NCBI GenBank assembly: GCA_028284725.1
Contig: JANQRD010000155.1
Coordinates: 1-42,799 of the forward strand
Length of the DNA: 42,799 nucleotides
Source of the DNA: Allomuricauda sp.
GTDB lineage: Bacteria; Bacteroidota; Bacteroidia; Flavobacteriales; Flavobacteriaceae
Reading direction: 5' to 3'
The notes under the pieces are model-generated. The model was given only the letters and a program-made list of their open reading frames with translations, did no database searches and was not told where the DNA came from. Below are positions 33,411-42,799 of the stretch, piece after piece. The translations under genes and the position numbers were made by a program. The number at the start of each line of letters is the position of its first letter. Position 1 is the stretch's first letter.

Positions 33411-34778
33411 ATGGAAGCTTTCAATGACTTTTTATCCGCAATGTTGCCCTACACCGAATGGGTGATGCTTATTCTGTTGATTGGGGGCGGATTGTTTCTG
33501 ATGGTTCAATCTAGGTTTTTGCCCTATCGGTACTTTCGCCATGCCATTGGGATTACGGCAGGAAAGCACGACACCGAAGGCGCAAAGGGAGATGTGAGTC
33601 ATTTACAGGCTTTGTCCGCAGCCGTGGCAGCTACGGTCGGACTGGGTAACATCTCCGGAGTGGCTATCGCCATTTATATGGGTGGTCCCGGAGTGGTTTT
33701 CTGGATTTGGGTCACCGCCCTCATTGGCATGTGCATCAAGTTTTATTCCTGTAGTTTGGCCATTATGTACCGTGGAACCGATTCTGAAGGAAAATTGCAG
33801 GGTGGCCCTATGTTCTACATTATGCAGGGAATAGGTAAAAAGGCAAAGCCTTTGGCGACCTTTTTCTGTATCGCTGGATTGTTTGGATTTCTCGGAGTGT
33901 TTACGGCCAACCAATTTACCCAAACCTTTATGAATGTTGTTGATCCAAACGAAAGTTTGATCTTATTGGGTGATTTTAACTGGAAGCTTATTGTTGGCAT
34001 TGTGTTGGCTATTATTACTTCCTTCGTCATTTTTGGAGGACTTAAAAAAATTGCCAAAGTGGCTTCGGCAATCGTTCCATTTATGGTGCTTATATACTTT
34101 GTGGCAGTTGTGGTGGTCATGGCGACTAACACTTCGGAAATATGGCCTTCCTTAAAATTGATCGTTCTTGAAGCCTTTAATTTTGATACCATGGTCAAAG
34201 GAGGCTTTTGGGGTTTGGTGATTTTGGGGGTCCGCCGTGCGATGTTTTCCAATGAAGCTGGTTTGGGAAGTGCACCCATGTATCACGGTCAATCCAAAAC
34301 CGATGAACCCGTTCAAGAAGGTTTGGTGGCCATGTTGGGCCCGTTTATCGATACCATTGTGGTATGTACCCTTACTGCAATCGTGATTATTTTAAGTGGA
34401 GCATATCTGGAAGCGGAAAGTAACGGGATTCTGATGACCTTGATTGCCTTTAAAAAGTCTTTGTTTGGATTTGGTGATGTGCTACTGATGGTAATCGTTT
34501 CGGCCTTTGCACTGTCCACATTGTTCACATATTCCTATTATGGCGTAAAATGTCTTTCTTTTTTGACCAATGCCAAAATCGGAAAATTCTACAATTGGTA
34601 CTTCGTGGCGACCATCATTTTTGCAGCAGTGGCTTCCGTGGATTTGGTCATCAATCTGATAGATTTGGCCTATGCCCTTATGGTGATTCCAAACATGATT
34701 GCGGTTTTGTATTTGTCACCAAAAGTAAATTTGGCCGCGAAAAACTATTTTTCAAAACTGAAGCATGGAAAAGCATAA
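33411..34778 (+). CDS. Sodium:alanine/glycine symporter (AGCS family)
   Basis: 455 residues, about ten or eleven TM helices. AGCS signatures: LSAAVAATVGLGNISGVAIAIY, FWIWVTALIGMCIKFYSC, LQGGPMFYIMQGIG and FSNEAGLGSAPMYHGQSKTD. It imports alanine or glycine with sodium across the inner membrane. The ATG at 33411 is followed by the usual first helix (WVMLILLIGGGLFLMV). The last 14 bp overlap era, so the two are co-transcribed, an accidental-looking pairing of transport and ribosome assembly. No regulatory site is recognised upstream. Confidence 0.95.
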   Translation: MEAFNDFLSAMLPYTEWVMLILLIGGGLFLMVQSRFLPYRYFRHAIGITAGKHDTEGAKGDVSHLQALSAAVAATVGLGNISGVAIAIYMGGPGVVFWIWVTALIGMCIKFYSCSLAIMYRGTDSEGKLQGGPMFYIMQGIGKKAKPLATFFCIAGLFGFLGVFTANQFTQTFMNVVDPNESLILLGDFNWKLIVGIVLAIITSFVIFGGLKKIAKVASAIVPFMVLIYFVAVVVVMATNTSEIWPSLKLIVLEAFNFDTMVKGGFWGLVILGVRRAMFSNEAGLGSAPMYHGQSKTDEPVQEGLVAMLGPFIDTIVVCTLTAIVIILSGAYLEAESNGILMTLIAFKKSLFGFGDVLLMVIVSAFALSTLFTYSYYGVKCLSFLTNAKIGKFYNWYFVATIIFAAVASVDLVINLIDLAYALMVIPNMIAVLYLSPKVNLAAKNYFSKLKHGKA

Positions 34779-35649
34779 ATCTGGTTTTGTAAATATCATC
34801 GGCAATCCAAATGTGGGTAAATCCACCTTGATGAACGCTTTTGTTGGGGAGAAACTGTCCATCATAACCTCAAAAGCGCAAACCACCAGGCACCGAATTT
34901 TGGGAATCGTAAATGGGAATGATTTTCAGGTGATTCTGTCAGACACCCCTGGAATCATAAAACCTGCTTACGAATTGCAGACTTCCATGATGGATTTTGT
35001 GAAGTCAGCTTTTGAGGATGCCGATGTGCTGTTGTACATGGTAGAAATCGGGGAGAAAGGTCTGAAGGACGAAGCCTTTTTCAAAAGGATTCAGAATAGT
35101 AAAATTCCGGTCCTGCTATTACTTAACAAGATTGATACCTCCGATCAGCAAGTTTTAGAAGAACAGATACAGTATTGGCAAACATTACTTCCAAAAGCGG
35201 AGATACATCCCATTTCAGCTTTGGAAAACTTCAATGTGCAGGAAGTTTTTCAGCGAATTTTGGAATTGTTGCCCGAGGGACCGGCCTACTATCCGAAGGA
35301 TCAGTTGACCGACAAACCCGAACGTTTTTTTGTGAACGAGACCATTCGCGAAAAGATACTACTGCATTACAAAAAGGAAATTCCTTATGCTGTTGAAGTA
35401 GAAACGGAGGAATTTCTGGAGGACGATGATATCATCCGAATCCGTTCCGTAATCATGGTCGAGCGCGACACCCAAAAGGGAATTATTATTGGTCATAAAG
35501 GGAGTGCCCTAAAAAAAGTAGGGGTTGAAGCCCGGAAAGACCTTGAGAAATTTTTTGCCAAACAAGTGCATATCGAACTGTACGTTAAGGTAAATAAAAA
35601 TTGGCGCAGCAATTCCCGACAGTTAAAACGTTTTGGTTACAATAACTAA
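34765..35649 (+). CDS. era: GTPase Era
   Basis: 294 residues, the standard length. The G domain has GNPNVGKST (G1), SDTPGI (G3) and LLNKID (G4), plus the switch segment TTRHRILGI. A C-terminal KH domain (EIPYAVEVETEEFLED, GIIIGHKGSALKKVGVEARKDLE) binds the 3' end of 16S rRNA. It assists 30S subunit maturation at the membrane and in the cytosol. It overlaps the preceding symporter gene by 14 bp. Confidence 0.98.
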   Translation: MEKHKSGFVNIIGNPNVGKSTLMNAFVGEKLSIITSKAQTTRHRILGIVNGNDFQVILSDTPGIIKPAYELQTSMMDFVKSAFEDADVLLYMVEIGEKGLKDEAFFKRIQNSKIPVLLLLNKIDTSDQQVLEEQIQYWQTLLPKAEIHPISALENFNVQEVFQRILELLPEGPAYYPKDQLTDKPERFFVNETIREKILLHYKKEIPYAVEVETEEFLEDDDIIRIRSVIMVERDTQKGIIIGHKGSALKKVGVEARKDLEKFFAKQVHIELYVKVNKNWRSNSRQLKRFGYNN

Positions 35650-35725
35650 ATCATTATTTAGTATTCACCTAACTATTACTTCAAGTTCGGGTTAGAACTT
35701 CCTAGGAAATTTTAAACCCAACAAA

Positions 35726-37276
35726 ATGAAGAATTATTTAAAACTAGTACTCCCCACAATTTTACTTTTTACTTTCTTTTCCTGCGATAAAATCGATGAC
35801 TTTTTAGGTGACGGCAGCGACGATGATCAAACAGATGACGACATCCCGGTAACCGAGGTGAACTACAAATTTTATAGCACGCTTCAGGTTGGAGGTGAAG
35901 GAGCCTCCGAAATCTCTGCCTACGACCCCGAAACCAAAAAACTGTTTGTGGTAAATGTGGAAAGCAATGAAATTTCAGTTTTTGACATATCGGACTTAGG
36001 GGATCCGGTTAGGCTTAATCCTATTTTATGCCCAAATCCGGGTTCGCCCAACAGTGTGTCCGTAAAAAATGGACTCCTTGCAGTGGCCATCGAAGCTGAG
36101 GACAAGCAAAGCCAGGGCGCTGTTGAGCTGTTCAAGACCAACACCCAAGAAGATATTGCCACCTATAAAGTGGGTGCATTGCCCGACATGGTCACATTTA
36201 CACCGGATGGAAAATACATCGTTGTGGCCAATGAAGGGGAACCAAACGACGATTACACAGTAGATCCCGAAGGAAAAGTGAGTATCATAAAAGTAGAGAC
36301 AGGTGATGTTTACAATCTTGATTTTACAGCCTTCAATGGTGATGAAGAATCTTTGGAAGCAGCTGGGTTTCGTGTTTTTGGTCCTAACGCCACTTTGGCC
36401 ATGGATGTGGAGCCGGAATATGTTGCCGTTTCAGATGATTCAAAAAAAGCCTGGGTAACGCTTCAGGAAAATAATGGCGTTGCTGTCGTAAACTTGGAAA
36501 CGAAGCAAATAGAGTCCATTTTACCCTTGGGCTTCAAGGATTATTCAGCTACTGGAAACGAAATCGATCCAAGTGATAGGGACGATAAAAAACAACTACG
36601 ATCCGTACCGGCATTCGGAATCTATCAGCCTGATGCCATTGCATACTACAATGTAAATGGTATGGATTACATCGTTACAGCAAATGAAGGAGATGCCCGC
36701 GAATATGAGGGCACCCCAGGTTTTGTGGAAGAGGGTAGGTTGGACGATTTGGTTCTCGACTCGACGGTATTCCCGGACTTTGAGACTTTGCAACTTGAGG
36801 AAAATGTAGGAAGGTTAAAAATAACCACCACCTTAGGGGATATCGACAACGATGGTGATTATGATGAAATTTACAACTACGGAGCCAGATCCTTTACCAT
36901 TTGGTCTGGAACGGGCCAACTGATTCACGATAGTGCCAATGATATTTCGGAGCAGACATTGGCATTGACCCCTGGTGCTTTTAACGGAGATGACGGAAGA
37001 AGCGATGATAAAGGTGCCGAGCCCGAGGCCGTGACCATCCAAAAAATTGGTGATCGCTATATCCTGTTCGTTGGCTTGGAACGTAATAACCAAGTGATAG
37101 TGTACGATATTTCAGGTCCCTATTTCCCTGCGTTCATTCAAATCTTGGAGACCGCCGGAGATGTTGGTCCCGAAGGTGTTTTGGCCATCGCGGCTGAAGA
37201 TAGTCCCACGGGAAAAGAGCTTTTGGTAGTCAGCAACGAAGTAAGTGGTACCGTCACTTTCTACGAAAACAACTAG
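35726..37276 (+). CDS. Choice-of-anchor I family lipoprotein (beta-propeller)
   Basis: 516 residues. A lipoprotein signal (MKNYLKLVLPTILLFTFFSCDK) is followed by an Asp-rich linker (GDGSDDDQTDDDIP), then a propeller-like repeat series (LFVVNVESNEISVFDISDLG, MVTFTPDGKYIVVANEGEPNDDY, YVAVSDDSKKAWVTLQENNGVAVV, YIVTANEGDAREYEG, GAEPEAVTIQKIGDRYILFVGLERN). These match the choice-of-anchor I/alkaline-phosphatase-like surface family. Here the anchor is lipidation, with no C-terminal sorting domain. Many Asp-Asn loops suggest calcium binding. The function is unknown; periplasm or outer surface. It has its own transcription unit, ending at a bidirectional hairpin. Confidence 0.92.
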   Translation: MKNYLKLVLPTILLFTFFSCDKIDDFLGDGSDDDQTDDDIPVTEVNYKFYSTLQVGGEGASEISAYDPETKKLFVVNVESNEISVFDISDLGDPVRLNPILCPNPGSPNSVSVKNGLLAVAIEAEDKQSQGAVELFKTNTQEDIATYKVGALPDMVTFTPDGKYIVVANEGEPNDDYTVDPEGKVSIIKVETGDVYNLDFTAFNGDEESLEAAGFRVFGPNATLAMDVEPEYVAVSDDSKKAWVTLQENNGVAVVNLETKQIESILPLGFKDYSATGNEIDPSDRDDKKQLRSVPAFGIYQPDAIAYYNVNGMDYIVTANEGDAREYEGTPGFVEEGRLDDLVLDSTVFPDFETLQLEENVGRLKITTTLGDIDNDGDYDEIYNYGARSFTIWSGTGQLIHDSANDISEQTLALTPGAFNGDDGRSDDKGAEPEAVTIQKIGDRYILFVGLERNNQVIVYDISGPYFPAFIQILETAGDVGPEGVLAIAAEDSPTGKELLVVSNEVSGTVTFYENN

Positions 37277-37315
37277 GTTAGAAACTGTTTTACTTCATAA
37301 TTGAGTTGAGTTCAA

Positions 37316-37346
37316 AAAGGGTGTGGACGTTAAGTTTGCACCCTTT
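37316..37346. terminator. Bidirectional terminator between convergent genes
   Basis: AAAGGGTG (37316-37323) and CACCCTTT (37339-37346) form a perfect 8-bp stem. T-rich tails follow on both strands. The stop codon of the minus-strand gene abuts it at 37347. Confidence 0.75.
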
Positions 37347-37850
37347 CTATTTTTGCGGAAGGTTGGTGAGCAGTTCGTCAAGGAATGCTTTTAATTGATT
37401 CATTTGTGGTCGGCCTTTTGCTTTGCCCATCCTTCCAAAGGCATAAAGGGCAAACCAAATAATGACTAGGAAGACCATCCCTACCAGCCAAAATGTGACA
37501 TCGTTTCCGAGGGAATATTTGGAATAGGCGAAAATCCCTAAGATTACAAAAAGTGTTCCCACACCAAAATGTAGGAACATAAAAAAGGTCCAAAGTGTAG
37601 GATTGGGTCCAAAAACACCATGCAAAGTGCTCACCCCTTTTTCAAAAGAAGTGAGTTCTATATGTAGCTGGGGCGACCAAAAGTCAGTTTCCGCCTTTTT
37701 AAATCGAATATATACATGTTCATCCAGCCGCTTTACGGAGAACTTGTCTTTCGGACTGTCATCAAAAGCTTGTTGCAGTTGCTCAATAGTGGTCTGCAAG
37801 TTGATCTTAAAGCGGGGACGCAGTACAATTTCATTGGTCAGGTCACTCAT
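37347..37850 (-). CDS. Conserved two-TM membrane protein, unknown function
   Basis: 167 residues. A soluble N-terminal domain of about 85 residues (VLRPRFKINLQTTIEQLQQA ... VYIRFKKAETDFWSPQLHIEL) is followed by two TM helices (FFMFLHFGVGTLFVILGIFAY and VTFWLVGMVFLVIIWFALYAF) and a C-terminal basic-amphipathic helix (QMNQLKAFLDELLTNL). It is a Bacteroidota-type conserved hypothetical as far as I can tell; no motif gives a function. It is convergent with the choice-of-anchor gene and divergent from der. Confidence 0.85.
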   Translation of the reverse strand: MSDLTNEIVLRPRFKINLQTTIEQLQQAFDDSPKDKFSVKRLDEHVYIRFKKAETDFWSPQLHIELTSFEKGVSTLHGVFGPNPTLWTFFMFLHFGVGTLFVILGIFAYSKYSLGNDVTFWLVGMVFLVIIWFALYAFGRMGKAKGRPQMNQLKAFLDELLTNLPQK

Positions 37851-37902
37851 AAGTGTTTGAAATTGATAAAAAAAGGTATCATTTTTTCTTCATAAATAAT
37901 GG

Positions 37903-37910
37903 TATTTTTG
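37903..37910 (+). promoter_or_regulatory. Consensus -7 promoter element of der
   Basis: TATTTTTG matches TAnnTTTG exactly, 16 bp before the preferred der start at 37927. It fits a very short leader. Confidence 0.65.
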
Positions 37911-37926
37911 CCAAAATTTGAGGAGC

Positions 37927-39228
37927 ATGGGGGCCATTGTTGCCATTGTAGGACGACCCAATGTTGGGAAATCGACTTTTTTTAACCGACTGATTCAACG
38001 TCGCGAGGCCATTGTTGATGCCGTCAGCGGTGTTACCCGAGATCGTCATTACGGAAAAAGCGATTGGAACGGGAAGGAGTTTTCATTGATTGATACCGGG
38101 GGCTATGTGGTGGGCAGCGATGATATCTTCGAGCAAGAAATCGACAAGCAGGTGGAACTTGCCATTGAGGAAGCGGACGCCATTATTTTTATGGTTGATG
38201 TTGAGTCCGGAGTGACGGGAATGGATGAAGATGTTTCCAAACTGCTCCGAAAGGTCAATAAGCCCGTTTTTTTAGCGGTGAACAAGGTAGATAATGCGCA
38301 GCGCGAAGCGGATGCTGTCGAGTTTTACGCATTGGGACTTGGGGATTATTATACACTTTCAAGCATTAACGGTAGCGGTACAGGGGAATTGTTGGATGCT
38401 CTGGTAGAGGTATTGCCGGAATCGGAAGAAGAGGAGAGCGAACTTCCCCGATTTGCTGTGGTGGGACGACCCAATGCCGGAAAGTCTTCTTTTATCAATG
38501 CGCTGATCGGCGAGGAGCGTTATATCGTCACAGATATTGCTGGAACCACCCGGGACAGTATCGATACAAAGTACAATAGGTTTGGATTTGAGTTCAATTT
38601 GGTTGATACGGCGGGAATCCGTAGGAAAGCCAAGGTTAAGGAAGATTTGGAGTTTTACTCCGTAATGCGATCGGTACGAGCCATTGAGCACTGCGATGTT
38701 TGCATGCTACTTTTGGATGCCACACGCGGTTTTGATGGGCAAGTGCAGAATATTTTTTGGCTGGCACAACGTAACAACAAAGGAATTGTAATACTCGTCA
38801 ACAAATGGGATTTGGTGGAAAAAGAGACCAATTCGGTAAAGGAGTATACGGCAAAAATCAAAAAAGCTATTGAACCTTTTGATGATGTGCCTATTCTTTT
38901 CATTTCTGTGTTGACGAAACAGCGTATTTTCAAAGCCATCGAAACGGCGGTTGAGGTGTATAAAAATCGTTCCAAAAAGGTTCCTACCCGTAAATTGAAC
39001 GATATAATGCTGCCCATTATTGAGCATACACCGCCACCGGCTTACAAGGGAAAGTATGTCCGTATCAAGTTTTGTACGCAGCTCCCAACACCTTACCCGC
39101 AATTTGCATTCTTCTGCAACTTGCCACAATACATACGTGATCCCTACAAGCGTTTTTTGGAGAACAAACTCAGGGAAAATTTCGATTTTACCGGCGTGCC
39201 CATCACTATTTTTATGCGGAAAAAGTAG
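37927..39228 (+). CDS. der: Ribosome-assembly GTPase Der (EngA)
   Basis: 433 residues from the ATG at 37927; a TTG at 37918 would add three residues and is not needed. It has two tandem G domains: [13 protein letters not shown] and NKVD in the first, [14 protein letters not shown] and NKWD in the second. A C-terminal KH-like domain follows ([21 protein letters not shown]). It is essential for 50S subunit maturation. The stop lies 3 bp from the convergent pbpC stop. Confidence 0.98.
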   Translation: MGAIVAIVGRPNVGKSTFFNRLIQRREAIVDAVSGVTRDRHYGKSDWNGKEFSLIDTGGYVVGSDDIFEQEIDKQVELAIEEADAIIFMVDVESGVTGMDEDVSKLLRKVNKPVFLAVNKVDNAQREADAVEFYALGLGDYYTLSSINGSGTGELLDALVEVLPESEEEESELPRFAVVGRPNAGKSSFINALIGEERYIVTDIAGTTRDSIDTKYNRFGFEFNLVDTAGIRRKAKVKEDLEFYSVMRSVRAIEHCDVCMLLLDATRGFDGQVQNIFWLAQRNNKGIVILVNKWDLVEKETNSVKEYTAKIKKAIEPFDDVPILFISVLTKQRIFKAIETAVEVYKNRSKKVPTRKLNDIMLPIIEHTPPPAYKGKYVRIKFCTQLPTPYPQFAFFCNLPQYIRDPYKRFLENKLRENFDFTGVPITIFMRKK

Positions 39229-39231
39229 AGA

Positions 39232-41604
39232 CTAGTTTTCCGAGGCCAGTTTAACAGCCACCTTTTGTTGAATGCGATTGCCCACATCATCCACTGCGGT
39301 CAATACGTAATGACCGGGATTGATATCCAAGATCATTTCATGAAAATCTGAGCTGGAACCTATGTACGTTTCATCCAGATACCAGTGCACTTTGCTTTCC
39401 GACTGCTGGTGCGCCAATTGAAAGATGATTTCATACGAAGTGTTGCCCAAATCTTTTGGTAATAACACTTCTTCGTTTTGCTTTGGATAAATGAAACTCA
39501 TGAGTTGCTGCTGCTCTGCGATGCAATTGCCTAAATAAGGGGGCAAAGGCTCATAATTAGGGTTTGAAGATGTGTAATAGTGCTCAATGACGGGCGGAAG
39601 TACAAACCAGCTTTTGGCAACCATGTTTTCTAAGGGATAACAGCCTGAATTCACCTGAAATTGCTCTGAAGCATCCAAAAACACCTGCTGATGATACGGA
39701 CAAGGTTTGCTTTTGGTTCCATTGATAGGGAGCAGATACTTTTTGGTATTATGGCAAAAAACAGCTGCCCGATAGCCACTTTCCGCGCAGATTTCAAGCT
39801 CTTTTAGGTCGTCGAAGGGTGTCTCGAACCATCCACTATAAGGCAATGCATCCAACACATCGAACAAAATGGGTGCCGCGGCAGTAATTCCTGTCAATCC
39901 GGGTCTTCCCTCTCCATCCGCATTACCTGCCCATACTCCGATGGCATATTTAGGGGTCACACCTACCGCCCATGCATCCTTGAACCCAAAACTGGTACCG
40001 GTTTTCCATGCAATGGGTTTTGAAGAGCTAAAAAATTGCCAGTTCTCATTGCCTTCGGGGCGATTCACCTCCATAAGTGATTGGAAGGTGTGGAAAAGTG
40101 CCCCAGAGTTTAAGACGGGCGCATCAAATTGTTCATCCCCGAAATTAGCGCAGTACGTATTCAAATAACTTGGTTCTGCGAACTCATTACTACGGTAAGT
40201 GCTGGAACTTGATACAAAATGATTTAAGGTTGATGCCGCTGAAGCGTAGGTTTTTGTGATGTCCCATAAAGTACTTTCGGCTCCTCCCAATATTAAGGGA
40301 AGGCCATAGTGTGGAGCAGGTTTGTCCAAGGAATTCAAGTTCATTTTGTGCAACTTGTTGTAGAATTTTTGGAGTCCGTAAGACTGAAGCAATCGTACCG
40401 CTGGTACGTTCAGCGAGCGGGAAAGTGCCCTACTCGCTGGAACTGCACCAACATGTTTTTTATCGAAATTCTTGGGATGATAGCCATTGATAACAGTAGG
40501 GACATCCTTTACCAGAGCATCGGGCAATAAATGACCTTCATGAAGAAGTGAGGCGAAAAGCAAGGGCTTGAGGGTACTTCCCGTGCTCCTTTTTTTAGAG
40601 ATGATATCAACATAGTTCCCATGTATTTTCCCAGAAGGGGAATTGCCCACGTAGCTCAGCACTTTTCGAGTTTCCACATCAATGACCAAAATTGCCAAAT
40701 TGTGGATTTCATTTTGTTTTAAACGCTGATAATGGCGTTCCGCAAGCATATTAGTTTGTCTCTGCAATGAGCGGTTTATAGAAGTAGTGATTCGTTTGCC
40801 CTTATGTTCTTTCCGAATTCGCTCCGTCAAGTGGGGGGTGAGATCAGGGAGTGGGAGCGGTTTTTGAGGTAAGGGTTCGGCTAAGGCAAGCTCGTAGGTG
40901 GTTTTGTCGATTATTTTTTTTGACCAGAGTTTTTTTAGCAAGCGATTGCGTTTGTTCAAAAGGATAGTTTCATTGCGTCCCGGGAAAATCAAGGATGGTG
41001 CATTGGGCAAAACAGCTAAGGTGGCCGATTGCCCCCAACTTAACTCATGGGCAGGAATGCCAAAGTATCGCCATGAAGCCGTTTCCAAACCAACTACATT
41101 ACCCCCGTATGGAGTGTTGGAGGCATAAAGCTTCAAGATGTCATCCTTGGAATGGCGAAGCTCCAGTCGTGTTGCCATAAAAAGCTCGATGCATTTCTCA
41201 AAATAGCTCCGAGGCTTGTTTTTTCGGCTCAATCGGATTACCTGCTGGGTAATTGTACTGCCACCCCGGCGCGTTTCTTTGGTGAGGTTGTGTCGTATGG
41301 CCTTAAAAATGGAAACCGGATTGAAGCCCGGGTGCGAATAAAAGTATTCATCCTCGAATAGCAGCACACTTTGCTTGAACCGCTCTGGGATGGAATCCAT
41401 GGACGGAAAACGCCATTGTCCATCCTCGGCGATACGGGCACCCATCAGTTGCCCATCGGAACTGGTGACCACTGTTGAGGTGGGCTCTTTGAAAAGGCTC
41501 TTTGGAAGGCAAAAAAGCCATATTACAAATAGGACTATGGTTGCCAATACCAGCATGCGATGCTTTAACATCCATTTTTTCAGCATATGTGTCCCATTTA
41601 TCAT
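39232..41604 (-). CDS. pbpC: Penicillin-binding protein 1C
   Basis: 790 residues. A TM anchor (MLVLATIVLFVIWLFCL) precedes a GT51 transglycosylase domain with the catalytic Glu motif EDEYFYSHPGF and RRGGSTITQQVIR. The transpeptidase has the active Ser343 in STLK (S343-x2-K346), an SLN-type motif (SRSLNVP) and KTG (WKTGTSFGFKDAW). The C-terminal BiPBP_C domain begins about residue 695. It polymerises and crosslinks peptidoglycan. It follows the alpha-2-macroglobulin gene by 12 bp on the same strand, the pairing known from E. coli yfhM-pbpC. An internal ATG at 41586 is an alternative start. Confidence 0.97.
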   Translation of the reverse strand: MINGTHMLKKWMLKHRMLVLATIVLFVIWLFCLPKSLFKEPTSTVVTSSDGQLMGARIAEDGQWRFPSMDSIPERFKQSVLLFEDEYFYSHPGFNPVSIFKAIRHNLTKETRRGGSTITQQVIRLSRKNKPRSYFEKCIELFMATRLELRHSKDDILKLYASNTPYGGNVVGLETASWRYFGIPAHELSWGQSATLAVLPNAPSLIFPGRNETILLNKRNRLLKKLWSKKIIDKTTYELALAEPLPQKPLPLPDLTPHLTERIRKEHKGKRITTSINRSLQRQTNMLAERHYQRLKQNEIHNLAILVIDVETRKVLSYVGNSPSGKIHGNYVDIISKKRSTGSTLKPLLFASLLHEGHLLPDALVKDVPTVINGYHPKNFDKKHVGAVPASRALSRSLNVPAVRLLQSYGLQKFYNKLHKMNLNSLDKPAPHYGLPLILGGAESTLWDITKTYASAASTLNHFVSSSSTYRSNEFAEPSYLNTYCANFGDEQFDAPVLNSGALFHTFQSLMEVNRPEGNENWQFFSSSKPIAWKTGTSFGFKDAWAVGVTPKYAIGVWAGNADGEGRPGLTGITAAAPILFDVLDALPYSGWFETPFDDLKELEICAESGYRAAVFCHNTKKYLLPINGTKSKPCPYHQQVFLDASEQFQVNSGCYPLENMVAKSWFVLPPVIEHYYTSSNPNYEPLPPYLGNCIAEQQQLMSFIYPKQNEEVLLPKDLGNTSYEIIFQLAHQQSESKVHWYLDETYIGSSSDFHEMILDINPGHYVLTAVDDVGNRIQQKVAVKLASEN

Positions 41605-41616
41605 CTTAAGAAACGA

Positions 41617-42799
41617 TTACTGCACCACTTTAATCCATTCACCTTTGTTTCTGGCGTAAGCTGTGTTGTCGTACATGGCTTCAACCTGACTGCCGGGCAG
41701 ATAATACTCACCGAGGTAAGAAGCATTCAACTTAACGATAAAGGTTCTTGATTTTTTTGCGTCCAAATCAAAATAGAAATTCGTTCGATCGTCCCTGGTG
41801 TCGATGTAATCTGCGTTACTTGAGTTTGAATCATTTCCATCCACATAGGAAGTGTTCACAATTTCCCATCCACTAGGAACAATCTGGGTCAATGCTAAAT
41901 TCTTATAGGAGTCGTTGGTCGTATTGAAAACGGTTAGTTTCGCCTGAAGTTCTGTTCCTTGTCGTAATTGGGATACATCGATGCTGTTTCCTAGGGCATC
42001 GAGATAAGAAACGGACAAACGAAGTTTTTGCTGCTGTGCCAACTCTTGTCCCACGGGAAGTTTTCCAGTTTGGGTGAGGGTAGCGTACACAACATTGCCC
42101 TGTTTGTTGGTAATGACGATTTCGCTTTGGGCGGAATTCAATGGGATATCACGTTGTGCAATAGCTTTATCCGTTTTCACGGTTATTTCCTTCCCATTTG
42201 AGGCATAGCTTATGTCGATGGATTTCCCACCGTTCTTTTGGACCATTTTTGCCATGGCCAATAGGGCATAAGCGGTTTCTTGGGTGCTGTACCACCGTTG
42301 CGATGACAGATTTTTGGCTAAAGAAACGGCCAAGTCCCTTTGCTGGGCGTTTTCTAGAATTACCATCGTTTCCAACGCCATCGCCCTGTTTCGGAACACC
42401 GAACCATAGGTTCTGTAGTCATAAGACCGGGGTTTAAAATCAATATTGGCCACTTGGGTCAATTCACGGGCGACTTCTTTCTTACCGACCAAGGCGTACG
42501 CGGCGGCCAAACGCCATTTGGCCTCGTTGCTCAGGTTTTTTGCTTCGCGCAGGCGGTTCATAGCAGCTAGCTCAGGTTGTTGGGCCAATGCTAGGGTATA
42601 CAAACGGTATGCTTGTGCCATATCATCGTTGTAAGCAGTACGTTGATTGCTCCATTGGCGGGCTGCATTTTTTTGATAGCGCAACCAATTGCTCAAGAAG
42701 GTCAGTGGTAATTGATAGCCCTTTTGTTTGGCCTCCAACATAAAATGACCGGCATACGAGCTGCCCCAGTCATCTGCGGAATTGTAGCCAGGCCAATAA
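41617..42799 (-). CDS. Alpha-2-macroglobulin family protein, C-terminal part (5' end outside window)
   Basis: The frame is open to the window edge (ADDWGSSYAGHFM lies upstream of the internal ATG at 42741), so this is the last 393 or so residues of a protein usually near 1800-1900. The visible part holds the end of the thioester-domain-like helical bundle (WGSSYAGHFMLEAKQKGYQL, LRYQKNAARQW, TQETAYALLAM) and the C-terminal beta domain (LTQIVPSGWEIVNT ... TRDDRTNFYFDLDAKKSRTF ... LPGSQVEAMYDN). It is a periplasmic protease-trapping protein that works alongside PbpC. Confidence 0.95.
   Translation of the reverse strand, partial: YWPGYNSADDWGSSYAGHFMLEAKQKGYQLPLTFLSNWLRYQKNAARQWSNQRTAYNDDMAQAYRLYTLALAQQPELAAMNRLREAKNLSNEAKWRLAAAYALVGKKEVARELTQVANIDFKPRSYDYRTYGSVFRNRAMALETMVILENAQQRDLAVSLAKNLSSQRWYSTQETAYALLAMAKMVQKNGGKSIDISYASNGKEITVKTDKAIAQRDIPLNSAQSEIVITNKQGNVVYATLTQTGKLPVGQELAQQQKLRLSVSYLDALGNSIDVSQLRQGTELQAKLTVFNTTNDSYKNLALTQIVPSGWEIVNTSYVDGNDSNSSNADYIDTRDDRTNFYFDLDAKKSRTFIVKLNASYLGEYYLPGSQVEAMYDNTAYARNKGEWIKVVQ

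Noticed and set aside
35650..35725. CTAAAT/ATTTAG and AAGTTC/GAACTT hairpins after era as a terminator
   Set aside because: Stems are only 6 bp and there is no T tract; not strong enough to annotate.
37918..37926. TTG start for der
   Set aside because: The ATG at 37927 gives the usual Der N-terminus, and a consensus -7 box lies at a sensible distance.

Overview
The window looks like a chromosomal segment from a marine Flavobacteriaceae-type Bacteroidota. The basis is recognition of several traits: promoters of the TAnnTTTG type, few Shine-Dalgarno sites, Bacteroidota-style RHS/DUF6443 and 'choice-of-anchor' lipoproteins, a PbpC/alpha-2-macroglobulin pair, and proteins that read as flavobacterial throughout. 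I could run no database search, so genus-level placement is not offered.

Layout. (1) 1-4985: the 3' part of a very large RHS/DUF6443 surface protein with three 79-residue N-terminal repeats, followed 2 bp later by a small gene in the position of an immunity gene. (2) 5424-10502: a lipoprotein gene, then a tight run encoding an Ig/FnIII-like lipoprotein, a PilP/GspC-like protein, a one-TM protein, two pseudopilins and GspF. This is part of a type II secretion/type IV pilus-like machine; no ATPase, secretin or prepilin peptidase lies inside the window. (3) 10581-33193: a nitrate/nitrite assimilation block of about 22.6 kb. It holds a NarX-like sensor kinase and a NarL-like regulator (13 kb apart), nirBD, cobA for siroheme, a four-gene redox cluster (heme lipoprotein, di-heme membrane cytochrome b, FAD/2Fe-2S reductase, pentaheme cytochrome c), an NrtA-type ABC nitrate importer with an outer-membrane porin, a nitrate reductase fused to its own FAD/BFD module, and a sulfite-reductase-like protein fused to rubredoxin. 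(4) 33411-42799: housekeeping genes: AGCS amino-acid symporter, era, a choice-of-anchor I lipoprotein, der, pbpC and a partial alpha-2-macroglobulin gene.

Working model of block 3: nitrate crosses the outer membrane through the porin and the inner membrane through the ABC importer. The fused reductase makes nitrite and NirBD makes ammonium, with CobA supplying siroheme precursor. A 16-bp inverted repeat (TACGTATTAYTACGTA-like, 7-2-7 geometry) lies upstream of nirB, nrtA and the nitrate reductase, and is the obvious candidate operator for the NarL-type regulator. The redox cluster between cobA and nrtA has no assigned role and is the best candidate for an undescribed system: it looks like a split NOX/ferric-reductase chain moving cytosolic electrons across the membrane into a pentaheme cytochrome.

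Block 3 is bracketed by an intact initiator tRNA-fMet gene (33121-33193) and a degenerate 3' portion of the same tRNA in the same orientation (10581-10641). Gene remnants lie just inside both ends (10787-10912 and 32754-33017). This is the geometry of an old tRNA-targeted genomic island, although no integrase is present.
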